From positions 1,481,284 through 1,545,283 of the forward strand of contig JANPWX010000034.1 of assembly GCA_024734555.1 (NCBI GenBank): 64,000 nt of DNA, in the 5' to 3' direction. The DNA comes from Trochalopteron elliotii (lineage: Eukaryota; Chordata; Aves; Passeriformes; Leiothrichidae). The translations under genes and the position numbers were made by a program. The notes beneath the pieces are model-generated. The model was not told the origin of the DNA. It saw only the letters and a list, made by a program, of their open reading frames with translations, and did not search any database. Positions 21,641 to 33,720 of this stretch are shown piece by piece (position 1 is the stretch's first letter; every line of letters begins with the position of its first letter).

Positions 21641-22998
21641 CCAAGCCCAGCACAGCAACCAAAGCTGAAAAGCGAGGGTAGAAAATAGGCTTGATATAGA
21701 TGTTAAGTCAGGGTAGTGGGACCCAACAGTGAAAATTTGGGTTACATTCTGCAGTCATTGCAAGCATTCTTGCTGATGAAAGCAGAGATTACTTACAGTG
21801 CGATAGGGAACTGGACCAAAAAAAAAAACATAATCCATCTACTCCTCTGCTGCAGCTGTTCTGTTGCTTCTCCATCTCTGGCTGAGAAAAAAGCACTGGA
21901 AAGCCCCACCCCAAGCAGTAAATGGGGCTTTCCCCTGGGAATAGTCAGGTTTTGCTGGTCCTGATCTAGGTTAATGTTTCAGTGGCAAACTTTGGATGGT
22001 TTCACCCAGCATTTCCACCTCCCCAAACCCTCCACTTTTCCCTGAAATGCCCTGGGGTCAGTCGCCAGATTCGTTAATTTGTATCTAGTGAAAGTGTGTG
22101 TAGCCAGGGCTAGTTGAATTCATTACCTTTAGCTGGATAATTAGGATGCTGCTGGTTACGTAAGGGGTGGTAGTAAGCAAAGCTTTTGATCAGCTGATGA
22201 GGATTTTGCACATATTCCTGCTGAGGCTCTCTTAAGTCTCCCCGGGGGTGAGGAGCACTGGTGGCTCTTAAGAGGATCTGTGGTACGGAAAGCTTGCTGC
22301 TCTGGGAGAAGGGGGAGAGGGCAGAGCTCCTCCTGCTCTTCAGCAGGTGAAGACTATCACAGTGGGGTTTTCTTGGTCACACAGTAGCTTCTCATGGCAG
22401 AGGAATATTCTCTCTGAAAGGAGGAATGATGAATGGGGGGCTATTCCCATCCCTGTGCTGAAACAGCTGTTGCTGGAGGAGGATACAGAAAAATTCAGGA
22501 AGCTGAGCCCCTGTCCCTGACTGTCACTCTCGTGGATGAATTTGGTGGGGTCCAGGTGGTTAGCTGGACTCCCAGTTTAGGCTGACCACAGCAGGGGTAC
22601 ATAGTGGTGCTGCAACACAAAGAACTGCTTTTCTGGGTTGGAGGCTCAGCAAATACATGTGTAAGCTCTTGGAAGAGCCACTGCACTGCACTGACACCTC
22701 CAAATGCTCCAGCTGACAGGGCAGGATGCTCAGTCATAAAGCTTTGCTGGTCCAAAAAGGCAGCACATGGTCAGGTCACTTCATGGGTTTACTGGAAGTG
22801 AGTGATAACCTTCTCCTCATGCTTTATAAAGCCTGGTCCCACTGAACTGAGATTTCTTTAAAAAATGACGGATGGCCTGAAAAGAAGAAAGGTGGGATTA
22901 GGATACCAATCTCATGACAGCTTGGCAGTGTGAACAGTGCACAGTAGATTGGTGTTTTTTTCAGATATTGGGGTTAGAAAACAGTAATTCAAGTCTTA
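21641..22998. other. Unremarkable single-copy DNA
   Basis: I can support no gene, RNA gene or transposon here. The frames present are short and unrecognised. Confidence 0.45.
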
Positions 22999-23040
22999 GG
23001 CTTGGGTTGGTTTTGTTTTTGGTTTTGTTTTTTTTTTTCC
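22999..23040. repeat. G/T-rich low-complexity repeat
   Basis: Imperfect GGTTTTG units ending in T12 and CCC. It lies just left of a probable CR1 remnant. Confidence 0.65.
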
Positions 23041-23075
23041 CTTGTTTGATTTACCCATTTGCCACTGGGCTTTCT

Positions 23076-23114
23076 AAAGATGAGATCATCTCCAACTTAA
23101 ACCATTCCATGACT
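23076..23114 (+). mobile_element. Probable CR1 3'-tip remnant
   Basis: AGATGAGATCATCTCCAACT followed by TAAACCATTCCATGAC resembles the last 40 bases of CR1 (AGATGATCT...CCAACCCAAACCATTCTATG). The match is short, so a chance likeness is possible. Confidence 0.45.
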
Positions 23115-23576
23115 GTTTTTTAGCTTTTCACCCTTTCTGTGATCAAGAAACAAGTGACAAGGAATACATGCGGGTAGACCTGGAGTGCTGGATGGACACA
23201 GTGATCCAACAGAGAAGGCTTAAAATGCATTTGGGTTTATATAAGCAAAATATCCCTTGACATATGTAGCTGCCTCTGGCTTGGCATTTATTTTTTGGGT
23301 TCAGAGATCTGCTTTAAGGCTCAGGTGTCACACATTTTTGAGGGATGCCATTATACCCAGTAAGCAAACTATGCTGGGCTCTGGGAAGGATTTAATGAGT
23401 AAAGGTTGGATCAGTGACCTTTTCCACGTGTATTGTTTTGGACGTGATCCTGCTGTAGAGCCTGGTGTATGAATGCCCTGCATTTGTGCCTGGACTCAGG
23501 GCTTTATCAGTTGAACTCAGCCTTGCTTATAAAATCCTGAGGCAGGAGTTCAGTTTCACTGCTAAAATGCAAAAAT
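23115..23576. other. Unremarkable single-copy DNA
   Basis: Nothing is recognisable between the CR1 remnant and the pyrimidine tract. Confidence 0.45.
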
Positions 23577-23687
23577 ACTTTTTGTTTTTTCCCCCTTTTT
23601 AATTTTTTTTCCTTTTTTCCCCCCTTCCCCCCTCCCCATCACTTCTTTTTCCCCTTCCCCTTCCTCCCCCTTTTTCTTTTCTTCATA
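23577..23687 (-). repeat. 110-base polypyrimidine tract with C-runs
   Basis: Nearly pure C/T on the + strand. C-runs of 4-6 bases occur at 23619-23624, 23627-23632, 23634-23637, 23651-23654, 23657-23660 and 23666-23670. The - strand could therefore form G-quadruplexes, and the duplex could form triplex DNA. Such tracts also mimic splice acceptors: TTTTCTTTTCTTCATAG ends at about 23688. Confidence 0.75.
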
Positions 23688-24608
23688 GGCATCATCCTTT
23701 AGAAACTATCTCTGCACTGTGTTCCTGTGTTGAAAAGAGAGGAGAGAAAGAAAAGAAATCTAAGCCTATTTATAACAAGGCAAATAAGAAGAACCAGTAT
23801 TTCATTGAGAAGGGACTAAGACATCCCTTAATTCCAATAAGCTCTTTGTCCTTTGCAGTAGCAGTAAAGAAGGATCTTCCTGCCTCAAAGCTGATGCTTC
23901 CAGAAGGGTTTCCTTCTGTCTTTAGATTCAGAGAGGTGTTGGATCCTGCAGACGTCTTGAGCTGTGAAATTGTTATTATCCAGCTATTTCTGTAGTGGAG
24001 GACAGGTAGAAGTGGCTGTGTGGATTTTCTTTGCCTGTTTTCCCTGTCAGGGTATGTTCAGTCTCTTACACTCTGCAGTGGCTTTCATTAGGGTGGTTTC
24101 CAAGCAATAGCACTTCAGTGGTTTTGTTTTCTTTCTTTCTCTCCCTACTTTTCTGTCGGCACATCTCAGGTTTGAGAAGAGTTGAAGAAAGCTAGACACA
24201 TTTTCCATGTTTTCTCACCTAACCTGCCAATCTTTCCCTGCAACCTGAGACCAACTCCTACCTGTGCCCCATTTTTTCCAGACTCCCAAACCTTTGCAGC
24301 ACCAGGCTTAAAGAAAAAATCCCCTAGTTGATGCTTTCTTATATGTTATGGGATAGTCTAAAAATAGTGCTCTGCCCTTTTTAACAGAACCATGTATTAT
24401 TAAAGAAGGAATGAATAGGCGATGGAACCAGAATAAAATCTCCCTTCTTCTCGCTGAGGAGAAGCTTTAAAAACCTCTAAGTGAAAATATTTGACCCTTT
24501 TGAAAACCAGAGCTTCTCCTTGGGGACTGCAGTGTAAACTTTGAATTTCTGAGCTCGTGGCGAAGTGCTTGTTTACCTTTGCAAATTCAGTACCCAGGTG
24601 ATGTGTGC
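23688..24608. other. Unremarkable single-copy DNA
   Basis: No frame of note and no repeat. Purine-rich bases follow the pyrimidine tract at 23738-23760. Confidence 0.4.
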
Positions 24609-24648
24609 ATTTTTTCGTCGTTTTTTTTTTTTTTAATTTATTTTTTTC
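24609..24648. repeat. T-rich tract
   Basis: T6, CGTCG, T14, AATTTA, T7. Two CpGs are embedded in the tract. Confidence 0.65.
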
Positions 24649-24703
24649 CCCACCAAGAGGAGCAGCAGCAAGGACGGAGCTGGAACAACCCTCACTCCCT
24701 TAC

Positions 24704-24790
24704 CTCTGTGCCCTTGTATTTCTGCCAGCTGCTCGTAGGTGGTTTATACACAGTGATAACGGGGCCAATTGAATTTATCTCGGGATGCAG
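24704..24790 (-). other. Possible 87-base coding exon, 29 codons
   Basis: On the - strand a moderate acceptor (GTGTTTTATACAG) is followed by 87 bases and a strong donor (GAG|GTAAGG). The segment is open for exactly 29 codons, phase 0 at both ends. The peptide begins LHPEINSIGPV and ends WQKYKGTE. The same frame meets stop codons within about 20 bases outside each splice site. Residue composition is protein-like and I see no low complexity. I do not recognise the family. No partner exon is evident nearby, and the acceptor's pyrimidine tract is weak. It may equally be non-coding conserved sequence. Confidence 0.2.
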
Positions 24791-24900
24791 CTGTATAAAA
24801 CACTCCTAAATCGGGCTGGTGGCACCTGACACTGCGCAGTCACTCACGGGGGTGCTGCGGTGTAAAACGACACCGCTCTGCTGCCGAGGCATCTTGGATT
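24791..24900. promoter_or_regulatory. CpG-retaining block next to the possible exon
   Basis: It contains TATAAAA (24794-24800) and about nine CpGs between 24812 and 24890. A short inverted repeat GGTGT...ACACC lies at 24859-24874. Together with 24704-24790 it forms about 200 bases unlike the CpG-poor surroundings. TATA followed by GC-richer sequence would suit a weak + strand promoter, but nothing else supports that. Confidence 0.2.
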
Positions 24901-24989
24901 GGCTGCTGGCACAGATGGAAGTGAACAAGATGCCCTGTGCCTGTTCTTGTCTGAATGACCGGTTGGGACAAATTATTGCAGGGTGTTTC

Positions 24990-25260
24990 TAAGCAGCAGA
25001 CTCTTCTCTTTGGCTCAGTTTTCTCTGTGTGGTGCTGGTTGAATAACAGTGTGTGTAATAAGCAATTAATGTCTATACATTTAATTTTAGAGGACACTGT
25101 AAATAACAGGTTTTACTTCCCTCCCTCCCCCAACTGTTGCATTGAATTTCGTTCTCTTTAATTATACTAACAAATGTGGGGAAAATTATAAATATTTATA
25201 GTGGAATGAGTGGCTTTATTCCATGAGTGAGTGAATGTCCCAAGGTTGATTATAATCTTC
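24990..25260. other. AT-rich, motif-dense non-coding block
   Basis: Dense in AT cores (AGCAATTAATG, TTTAATTATACTAAC, AATTATAAATATTTATAG) but not a simple repeat. It resembles AT-rich vertebrate conserved elements. I cannot tell that from ordinary AT-rich intron without an alignment. Confidence 0.18.
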
Positions 25261-27581
25261 CATTCAGTCACAAATCAAAAGTATCTATTATACAACTTCA
25301 AGAATGAAACCCCAAACTTCTGCCAAAGGCAGAATGAAACAACTTCAGATGTCGGGAATGTTGTTAATATGAACCATGGTGTGACTGGCCAATACATTTT
25401 GTTATCCTTCTTTCTGAGCAGCTAAAAAGTGAATTATATGGCTGTAATTCTGGTGTGACAGTGCATTTTAGATGCTGCCAATAACTAATTTTTGAAAAAC
25501 AAATGTCAGGCATTGTGCTTTGACATTGACTTTGATTCAGCGCGTCTCTTTTAATTTGTTAAAGGATATTTAGCCAGGCATATGAAATGATGGGAACACA
25601 AGTATCTTTCCCACGTCTTTTTGCATTTATTGTAAAACTCCTTCTTTCAATATTGCCTTTATTTCCCAGATTTCTCTCTGGCAATCTGTGTTTTTGCCTG
25701 CATCCTTTCCATGCATGCTGGTTGCAGGAGGAGCCATCCTCATGGGAGACCAAGGTTTTACTGGAAATGCTGTATATCCATTCATCCTGAAGAATATTTA
25801 TTAGCAGCATAACCTTTTGTATGTCCTCCAAAATATTTTTTTACTTAGTTTTTTTGCCTTCTTTTCTCATTTGAGAAGTGCTGTGCCATTACAGAGATGG
25901 TCTTGCTGCAATAAGAATAGTTTCAAGTGGAGCTGTGGGTAAGTGGGCATTGATTGCATGGTGGAAAATAAGGGCCAAAAGTTTTATATAGTTTAAAATT
26001 AGTTAGTTTGCATCAGCATGTTCCTGCTTTTGCTTTATGACTCTAAGGCTGAGAAGAACGGGAAAACATCTCAGCTTTCACTCCTGAATGTTTGATTGTC
26101 ACCTCAGTGTTAGTGCTGTGAGCAGCTCTTGGTGGATGAATTCCTCAGACTGTGTTCTACATCTCTGCTAAACTGCTGGGACTCCTTCTGTGGGCTCTGC
26201 TTGTCTATTTACATCAAGCTCCTCCAAAGAGGACCTGCCTGAGCTTCTTACAAATGAAGGAAAAAATTTATGTATGTGTGTGTATGTCTATATATACTTA
26301 TATAATAATATTAAAAAAGTATTTCAGCTATAACCACTGAGTAATGGTCTGTTTGATTAAAATATTCCATAAAAAGAAATACAGAGAAGACTTTCAAACC
26401 TTCTTTCAGATCTTTATTAGCTATTCTTCTTTGTATCACCCAACTGCTGTAAGAGAGCCAGGTAGATTTTTAATGGTGTGGATTGTATTTTATAAAGAGC
26501 CCAGCATAATAGAGTCCTAACTGGAGCCTGTAATAGAGACAGTCATCATTACTGGCAATAAAAAGTGGCAAATTTGCTGGAGGTGTCTTTTGATTTTATA
26601 ACTTCAGATGTCTATCTTAACACTCTGCTTAAATAAACGGGTCTCAAATTAGGAATTTTAGGTTAGCCTAATATTCCCACAGGTTTCATGATTTGTTTTG
26701 ACTTTGAAGAGCTGAAATAAATTCACTTTGGTTTATCACTCTTCTCCTTTATTATTGAAGCAGACAGAAGTGGCAGTATTTTTTAAGTGGTCAGATGAAA
26801 TATTGGTTGTGTAACTTTTTTAATAGGTGCCTTCAGTTGCAAATTACAGGCTTGATTTGAAGCTTGAGTAGAAGATGTCAGGCATAAATTTCTACTCGTT
26901 TTGTTTTTTCTTAATTTTTAGTTTTTAAAGTAAGTTGCAGTGATGGACAAATGGTACATACTCTCTGATGTCAAGGCTCCTGGCTTTGTTCCTTTGGCCT
27001 TTCTTCTTCACCCACCAACACTCCAGCCATCCCTCATTTCTTTGAATATCCCCCAGCCTTTCCTTTTCCCCTCCAACATGTCCTTCGTCCCCAGTATCAC
27101 ACAATCTGTTTTTAAACTCCTTTTCCTCACCTTTCAAGCTCCATCCCCAGTCACTTAGGTGAATGTGGTACTTCGTTATGTCATTTGGATGATTCTGGCC
27201 TTAAACATCCATTCATCTGGCTCTGCTGTGGGTGTCCACAGCAGCTCTTTCATTGCTCCTTAAATGGGTCCATGAAGATGCTTCTTCTTCCTTCTAATTG
27301 TTCTTTAGGACTCCAAGGATCCTACAGAGGGCTGGTGTTCACAAACACTAGGAAAAAGGCCCTTTAGATTTACTCAGATAATTCGGAGAATCCTGGAGAT
27401 AAAATTCCACAGTGTGACAAGGGATCTTTCCAAACCTGATAAATAATCACATTATTCTATGTGTCTCCTGGATTTCTGTTCTTATCTCTATTGCTCTCTC
27501 TTTCCATTGTTTCTTCTCAAATTATATTGCAAATGACGAGGTGGCAGAGCAGAGAGGGGGAGAAGGGCAGGAGCCCTTCAT
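25261..27581. other. Non-coding AT-rich DNA with a TG/TA microsatellite
   Basis: An imperfect (TG)n/(TA)n run occupies 26271-26312. The stretch 26430-26690 is rich in TTTTATAA/AATAAA motifs but has no other structure. No transposon or gene was recognised. Confidence 0.45.
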
Positions 27582-27808
27582 GGAATCATAGAATCATCAA
27601 GGCTGGAAAACACCTTCAAGATCATCAAGTCCAACCATTAACCCAGAATTGCCAGGCCCACCATGTCTCTGAGCACCACATCAACACGTTTTTTGATGTC
27701 CCCTACCACACTGAGAGTTTTGTCATGTTTCAGACCTTTGGATACTACTTTAATTCTGTAACATAACCATCCCCTGGCACCTTCCTGGGGCAACTTAGTG
27801 CTCCCTGC
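27582..27808 (-). mobile_element. CR1 LINE 3' end, inverted and interrupted
   Basis: Read on the - strand this is a CR1 3' end: the + strand opens with GGAATCATAGAATCATCAAG, then GATCATCAAGTCCAACC, then CACCACATCAACACGTTTTT. After about 27696 the match is lost for some 70 bases. It resumes weakly with CCTGGCACCTTCCTGGGGCA at about 27774. The gap may be an insertion or local divergence. It belongs to the same subfamily type as the copy at 43562 (GGACCTGGCAGTGCTGGGGT-like segment). Confidence 0.88.
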
Positions 27809-28129
27809 ATGGGCAGGTAATTTCACTTATTTTATAAGGACCACGCTGGCATTGTGATACTCAGCAAGGACTTCCTTCCTTCCTAAAGCTGGAGTAAGTT
27901 ACTCATGGGGTATAATTGCTGGTAAGGCCCCTGGTAGCCCAGCTCCATAAGCCAAACAAAATATTGATTGTGAGGTGCTTGCCTTGTATTTTAAGCTCAC
28001 ATGGTGTCACCATGGTCTCAATGGCCACGCTGTTGGAAAGGGGACGTGTGCTCACCACAGGGGGAAGACTTGGAGCCCTCTTCTGTGGGCATTTGTTGTG
28101 TTTAATAAAGGCGATATTTACTGATTGCT
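27809..28129. other. Unremarkable single-copy DNA
   Basis: I can support no feature between the CR1 copy and the motif-rich block. Confidence 0.45.
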
Positions 28130-28700
28130 AGCACACACTGTCCCATTCCTCAGCAGTGCTGATTCGTCCTTCCCAGCCCAGGAGGCACCCAAGTGTGTGC
28201 CGAGGGTGAGAGCCGCCGAAACTAACCGGGAGCCAAGTGCAAGAAGGAGGGGGGAGCAAGCAAGGTCCTAATTTTTCTAAAGGAAAGCATGGCCGAACAC
28301 CTGCTGTTCCCCAACAGAATAATATGAATTTGCATCAAAAAGGGGTCCCAATCAGTTGTGCTGGCTGCTTTTGAGGAGAGCAGTTGTGTCTGGAGGCATT
28401 CTGTTGGGGGAGATGTCTTCCAGTGAAAGCATTTTCCACACAAGGGCCGTGGGGCCCACCCCGCGGCTGGCATTTACAGAGGGGTGGAAATGCCATTTAA
28501 ATTTCAAATGGCCTCAAGTTTTCACAGTTGCCATGTCAATAGATCAAGTTCCTTGAAATACATTTTAAGCAGAGTTTACACAGAGCCGCGGGAGCCCGCA
28601 TTGACTCCGAGGCCTGCCTTTATTGTGCCTCCAGCAGCGGTAAGTCAATATGGCACACTGAAAGCAGCCCTGCTCCGCCGCTGAGTGAAAGTTAGCAAAT
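28130..28700. promoter_or_regulatory. Candidate enhancer-like conserved block
   Basis: The longest stretch of atypical single-copy DNA in the window. It keeps CpG clusters (28200-28230, 28447-28467, 28584-28612, 28675-28681). It has a perfect POU octamer ATTTGCAT at 28328-28335 and an inverted repeat GCCATTT (28492-28498) with AAATGGC (28506-28512). It contains no repeats. The right half also has splice-like borders (28480-28639 on +) with an open frame, so a conserved exon is the alternative. Both readings are inference. Confidence 0.32.
28480..28639 (+). other. Possible 160-base exon inside the block
   Basis: CATTTACAG ends at 28479 and a strong donor (GCG|GTAAGT) starts at 28640. One frame is open throughout, and a Met codon in it starts at 28484+. 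The peptide includes SRVYTEPREP. The acceptor lacks a good pyrimidine tract. I do not recognise the peptide. Confidence 0.14.
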
Positions 28701-28719
28701 TCCCCCGTCTCCTTCCAAC

Positions 28720-28737
28720 TTTTTTTTTTTTTTTTTT
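28720..28737. repeat. T18 homopolymer
   Basis: An uninterrupted run of 18 T residues directly right of the candidate regulatory block. Confidence 0.85.
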
Positions 28738-31700
28738 GGGTAGCAGCATGTTTAACTAGCTGAAATGGTCTTTCCCCCCACCTTCTTTCTTCTCTCTGAC
28801 TCGTTTCGGGGAGGCAGTAATTAGATCAGGCCACTGAACTCATCACATCTTCCATCCAGGCACGGCTGAAAACTGGAGTGATACAAGGGAAGGTAACAGG
28901 AAAACAAGTGGCACTGGGACAGTGCTGATAAGGGCAGGCAGTTGCTTAGTAGAGAACAATAGAAAATAAAACTTGAAAACAAGACGGGCCTGAAGAGTGG
29001 TCATATTTCATTGTAGGAGGTGATGGACGGTTACAAAGCTGTTGTTCCAGGGACAACCTCCTCTGGGAGTCACCTGATCTGACCCTCCCTCCAACTGTTA
29101 CCCATGCCTAATTGTAATTCTCACTCATTTATTTTCCTTCCCTATCCAAAATAGCTCCAAGCATGCTTGAGGCTTGCAGCAGATGTGGGTTATGGGCAAA
29201 GACTGCTGGAGATGGGGTTGTCTCCAAAGAGAGGTGGGATGGACATGGCTGCTCCTGGGAAAGGCTTGAGATGTTGTCATTAACTTCCCCAGCTGATCCA
29301 TCAGGCTATGAGTGTACCTGACACAACTGCCATGGGTTAAAACCACTGGATTGTTTTCTGGAGGGATGCTGTGTGGAGCAATGCCCTGTGCTTCTGCAGT
29401 GCTGGTGCTCATGGCTGATGCTGGAATCCAATTTTCTCACTGGTCTTCTGGCGTGTGTCCACATTTGGAGCATGCAGTGAGTCTGCAGCACGGGAAACTG
29501 TCTTCTTTGATTTCTGCAAGGCATGTTTGACACACTTCTGGAGATGCTGTGTGCACTTCCCTCTCCATCATCCACTCATGCATGAAAATCTGTCATTTCT
29601 CCTTGGTGTGACCACCATACAGGCTGTCCCTTCTAAAATGCTCTTTAATTATTTCTCCCTGTGCCTTCCCAATGGATAGGTGAATCTGAACATCCCCATT
29701 TGTGGTGGGCAGATCTCAGCAGATACTGATTTTAAGTTTGGCCTGCTTTGATATTTGACTATCTGCAGTCTTCTCCCTCGTGCTGGAGTAGCCTGTGAGG
29801 AAGCTGCAGCAGTCTGGAAGCTGGAGTGTAGACTTTGAATTTTAAATGCTCTGGTATGAGCTGTTTTGTTTCTGTTTGGATTGCGCCTACCACTTCTATC
29901 CCCAGTCCTCCCCTGCCAGGATAAATCACTCCTGAGGTGACCACACATTTCCTGGGGAATACCATCAACTTGAGCAAGCAAATGGATGGCATGGCACCGT
30001 GTGGTGTTGGGTGCTGATGATTGATCCTTTGATTCTGCAACCCAGGGAATGTTCCTCTCCCTTTTCCAGGGCTCTGATAAAGCTCTGTGACTGTGGTGCC
30101 CAAAAAAGGATGGTTAGATTTGCATTCTACCAGAAATAGTGGGTAGCATGGCAGAAACATATGTCTTGATTCCTAAATGGGAAAAAAAGAAAATATTTAG
30201 GAAGTAAAAGCAGTTCTGTGACTAATTATTTTTAATTGTTGTCTTTTTTTAAAAAAAAGATCAAGATTGTTAGAGTGCTTCTTTCTTTCCAGAACATCTA
30301 CAAGTGATCAGGCTACCAAACAGACTAATTAGATGTCAAATAGACTTCAGTTCTTAAATTGGTTTAGTTACACAATGCAAAACATCACATTGGGAAGCAG
30401 ATGGCGTGTCATTTTTAATATGTCTTGTAACTTGCCTGAAACCACTTCAAAGTTTCCTTAAAGAAAATATTGTTACTACTGACCAAAAGAGATTCCACTG
30501 AGTAGCTCTCAGCATAACAACAAGATGTTGGGTCAGTGCCTTGCAAAAATTGTCAGTGCCTTCAGTGGCTTAAAAATAGAAGTATCAATTTAAAGGGGGT
30601 TTATATTCAGTGGATAAAATGCTGGTGCTGTCTTAGAAAGTCAGGACCGTTTAATTGGAACCCAACTGGACACCAGAAAAAATGAAAGCTATGATATAAT
30701 TAGTTTTGAAAAATTCTTTCTCTGTGCCCAGACTATATAGTTCAATTGGCAAGTCTGTAGGGCTCTGCCTTCCTTAGAAATGTCTGTATTGCCCTGGAAT
30801 CTAAATGATCCATTGAAGAGGAATATGGGGAACAAGAAACCTTGCAGCAGTGGGGGGAACCCTTACCCTCATCTGCAGAAATATGAAAATGGCTCAATAT
30901 CTTGTAACTCGAGTCATTACAGCATTAATAAAAACAGCATTAAGTGCTGCCAGGCTGTTCCATTACAACCTTAATTACAGAAAGAGTAGGAAATGAGTGT
31001 TTGGGTGAAAAACAGCTTTAGGATGGTGGTGGAGATTAAGCAATACCAAATTGGAGGGAGAGCTGTGCTTGAGTGATCAAAGCTAGGAGATAACCTCGGC
31101 CGTATTTCATCCCCAAAGTTATGCTTCAGTGGCTTTGGAAGGGGTTTTTGTTGCATGGATAGAAAGGTCCATGAGATGGCAACAATAGCAATGAAAATGA
31201 AAACAATAGAGATGAAAACAAAGTCAGTAGTATGTGAAGGGTTGAGATTGTTTTTTTTATAGGCTCTAATATATATGAAAGGTCAGTTTAAGTGTCCTCA
31301 GATGATTTAATGCTTGAAGAAACACTTCTTTCCATTATAGGTTTCACTAAATATTGGTAGAAGAGTATTGGGTTGGGGGTGAAAAACAGGAAAATAAATC
31401 AGTGTAGGCAAAATAAGGAGGAGAGTTTAATTTCTCTCTAATATTTTTCTTTCATACACAGCTATTAGTTTATTCTTAGTTACTTAAAATTCCATTTTCT
31501 AAAGGAAAGTGATAAATGCAAAGAAATTTGTTTGAAATTAGTATCTTAACGAGTTGTGCAAACTTTGGAAATATCTTCTTCTACAACAAAATGATAAAAA
31601 AGCTTAATAAAAAATAGAGGAATTTCCCCCCTCCCTTCCATCCCAGGCTCTGAAATGGCAGGAGGAGCAGGGTAAGCTTTGCCACAGGGCATCCTCCTAT

Positions 31701-33720
31701 CAGGGATGCTTAATTGCCTCCCAGTCTACTAATCTAATATATGAACAAATACCAAACCCATTAATTGTGTTGATTTAAAACCCATTTCCCCTCTTTTCTT
31801 TCTGCTTCCCCCTCCCCAAATCTCTTTACATATTCATCCTGTTGGTGACTTGTGAAATTAGGTGATGTATTGACCTTTTTCAGGGTTGGAAGGCTGTGGC
31901 TTGCTGGGTGGGGGCTGCTTTAGGAGAAGTTTGGATGCCTTGGAGGTGGGGGATGCTTTTTGCTGGGATGAGGTGTGGTCTAAAACCACTCTTGGATGTG
32001 GGACCTTTGGCAATCCCTATGCAGAAAGAGGAAAACCAGGATGTGTAACACCTTCCCTGGGAAGGGAAGAGGGGAGATGGCCCTTTTGAATTATTTTCAC
32101 ACTCTTTAGTCCCCCTGCTGGTAACACAGTTTTTAATTAACCTCATTAATAGGGGTATACAGGGCCTCAATCAATCTCTGGGCGATGGCTCCCGAGGATG
32201 TCTTGCTTAGGGACTCTGATAAGTGCATTTGGCACCAGAACGTGCTGAAGATCTTTGTGATGCTAATTGCTTGTGTCATCCCTCTCCCTGCTGCCAGCTA
32301 CACGAGGTTCTGGAGGTTTTCCTGAGCAGCAGAGAGTTTCTTTGAAAAGAAAACAACCTTGACTGTACTTCTGATTGTTTTATGTGGCAGTGGTTGGTTT
32401 TCAGTGCTGCTTGGGGGCGTTGGAGGAAGTGGCAGAATTTTGGAGAGGAAGCCCATGTGGACTTAGTGGGGAGCTGGGCAGTTTGGAAGGTACTTCTCTC
32501 TTTTTGGGTTCCTTGGAAAAATCTGTTTCTAAAATAAATAAAAAAAGCAAACCCAAGATGTAAATCAAAAGAAGTGTTGAGCAGGGTTGCTTGTCCTTGG
32601 CTCTTTGTGGCTTCTCCAAAATGGGGGTATTATGTGACAACATGGAACTGCATCAAGGTCATGAAGTTTTGCAGAATAGCAACCAGGTGGAAAAGAAGGC
32701 AAAAGTGAAGCAAAGAGTCTGGAATTAGTTCAGGTTTTGGTGGAAAATGGCCATCCATGGTGTTTTTGTTGCACACTGCTTTGGTTGAGTGCAAATCATG
32801 TCATAACATTTTATTCATCTCTTGGAATGACTTTGTTTTTTAGTGCCTGATTGGTTTCATCCAATGTGGCTTTGTGGGCCCATCCACATTTTTACTAAGG
32901 ATTTACAGATCTTGGGGAGCACCTTTTAATAATATTGGCAATAGATCAATAGACTTGCTTTTATTTGTTGCTTCCCTAGACCCTTCATAGACAGTGTGTG
33001 CACCAATACCTTCAAAATCCTCATCCCTTGAATTATGGTTTTGAGAATTTGGATCCAATAGATTTTGATCCATTCAGTTTTCTTTTTATAAGGGCAGAAC
33101 AAAACTGGGAACTTAATTTTTTTACGAAGGAGTTACAGAAACTTTCAGCACAATCATGGGGTTTTTTACCTCGTGGTGGGGGTAAAGATTCCAGAGCATT
33201 TAAGAGAAATTGGGGGGGAGCAGGTGGGTTCTGGAGGACTTTGCTGATGGATGTGGGTGTTTTCTCACCTTCCTGGTGGCATTGGATTATTGGCTTTGTG
33301 TAACTCTGGAACAGGAAAAGGTGTTGGAGAGGAAGCAAGAGGCATCTCTATTGCCCATCTCAAGAGTTGAACCCTACCCTGCTTGTTATTCTAATTACAG
33401 ATGTTTTACTTTGCTGTTTGTTTCCATGGGGGTTCAACTCTCACAGTAGCCTCTTGGCCATACACTCAAATGAACAAGAATCACCCCAAAAATCTTTCAT
33501 TCTCCAAGCTATTTTCAATAATTTTTTTTTGTTTATGCCATATCCAAAAAAAATCCACTCTTTTTGTGGCCTCCCTTGGTGGCCGCAGAAGAATGGGAAG
33601 GTCCCTTAACCATTTCCCTCATTTTATTTTCCATAAAATGTGAGGATTTTGAACAGAAAACCTGACAAGTTGTTTCCTATCATGCATTGTAATTATCTAT
33701 TATAATAGGGAATAAAGGAT
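28738..33720. other. Long unremarkable non-coding stretch
   Basis: About 5 kb without a recognised gene, RNA or transposon. Minor features: a T7A8 run at 30244-30258, and an AT-rich stretch near 31430-31620. Frames of 80-133 codons occur on both strands without recognisable content. Confidence 0.45.

Noticed and set aside
27721..27762. TGT...ACA ends suggesting a tiny LTR inside the CR1 copy
   Set aside because: At 42 bases it is far too short for an LTR, and TGT/ACA ends are common by chance.
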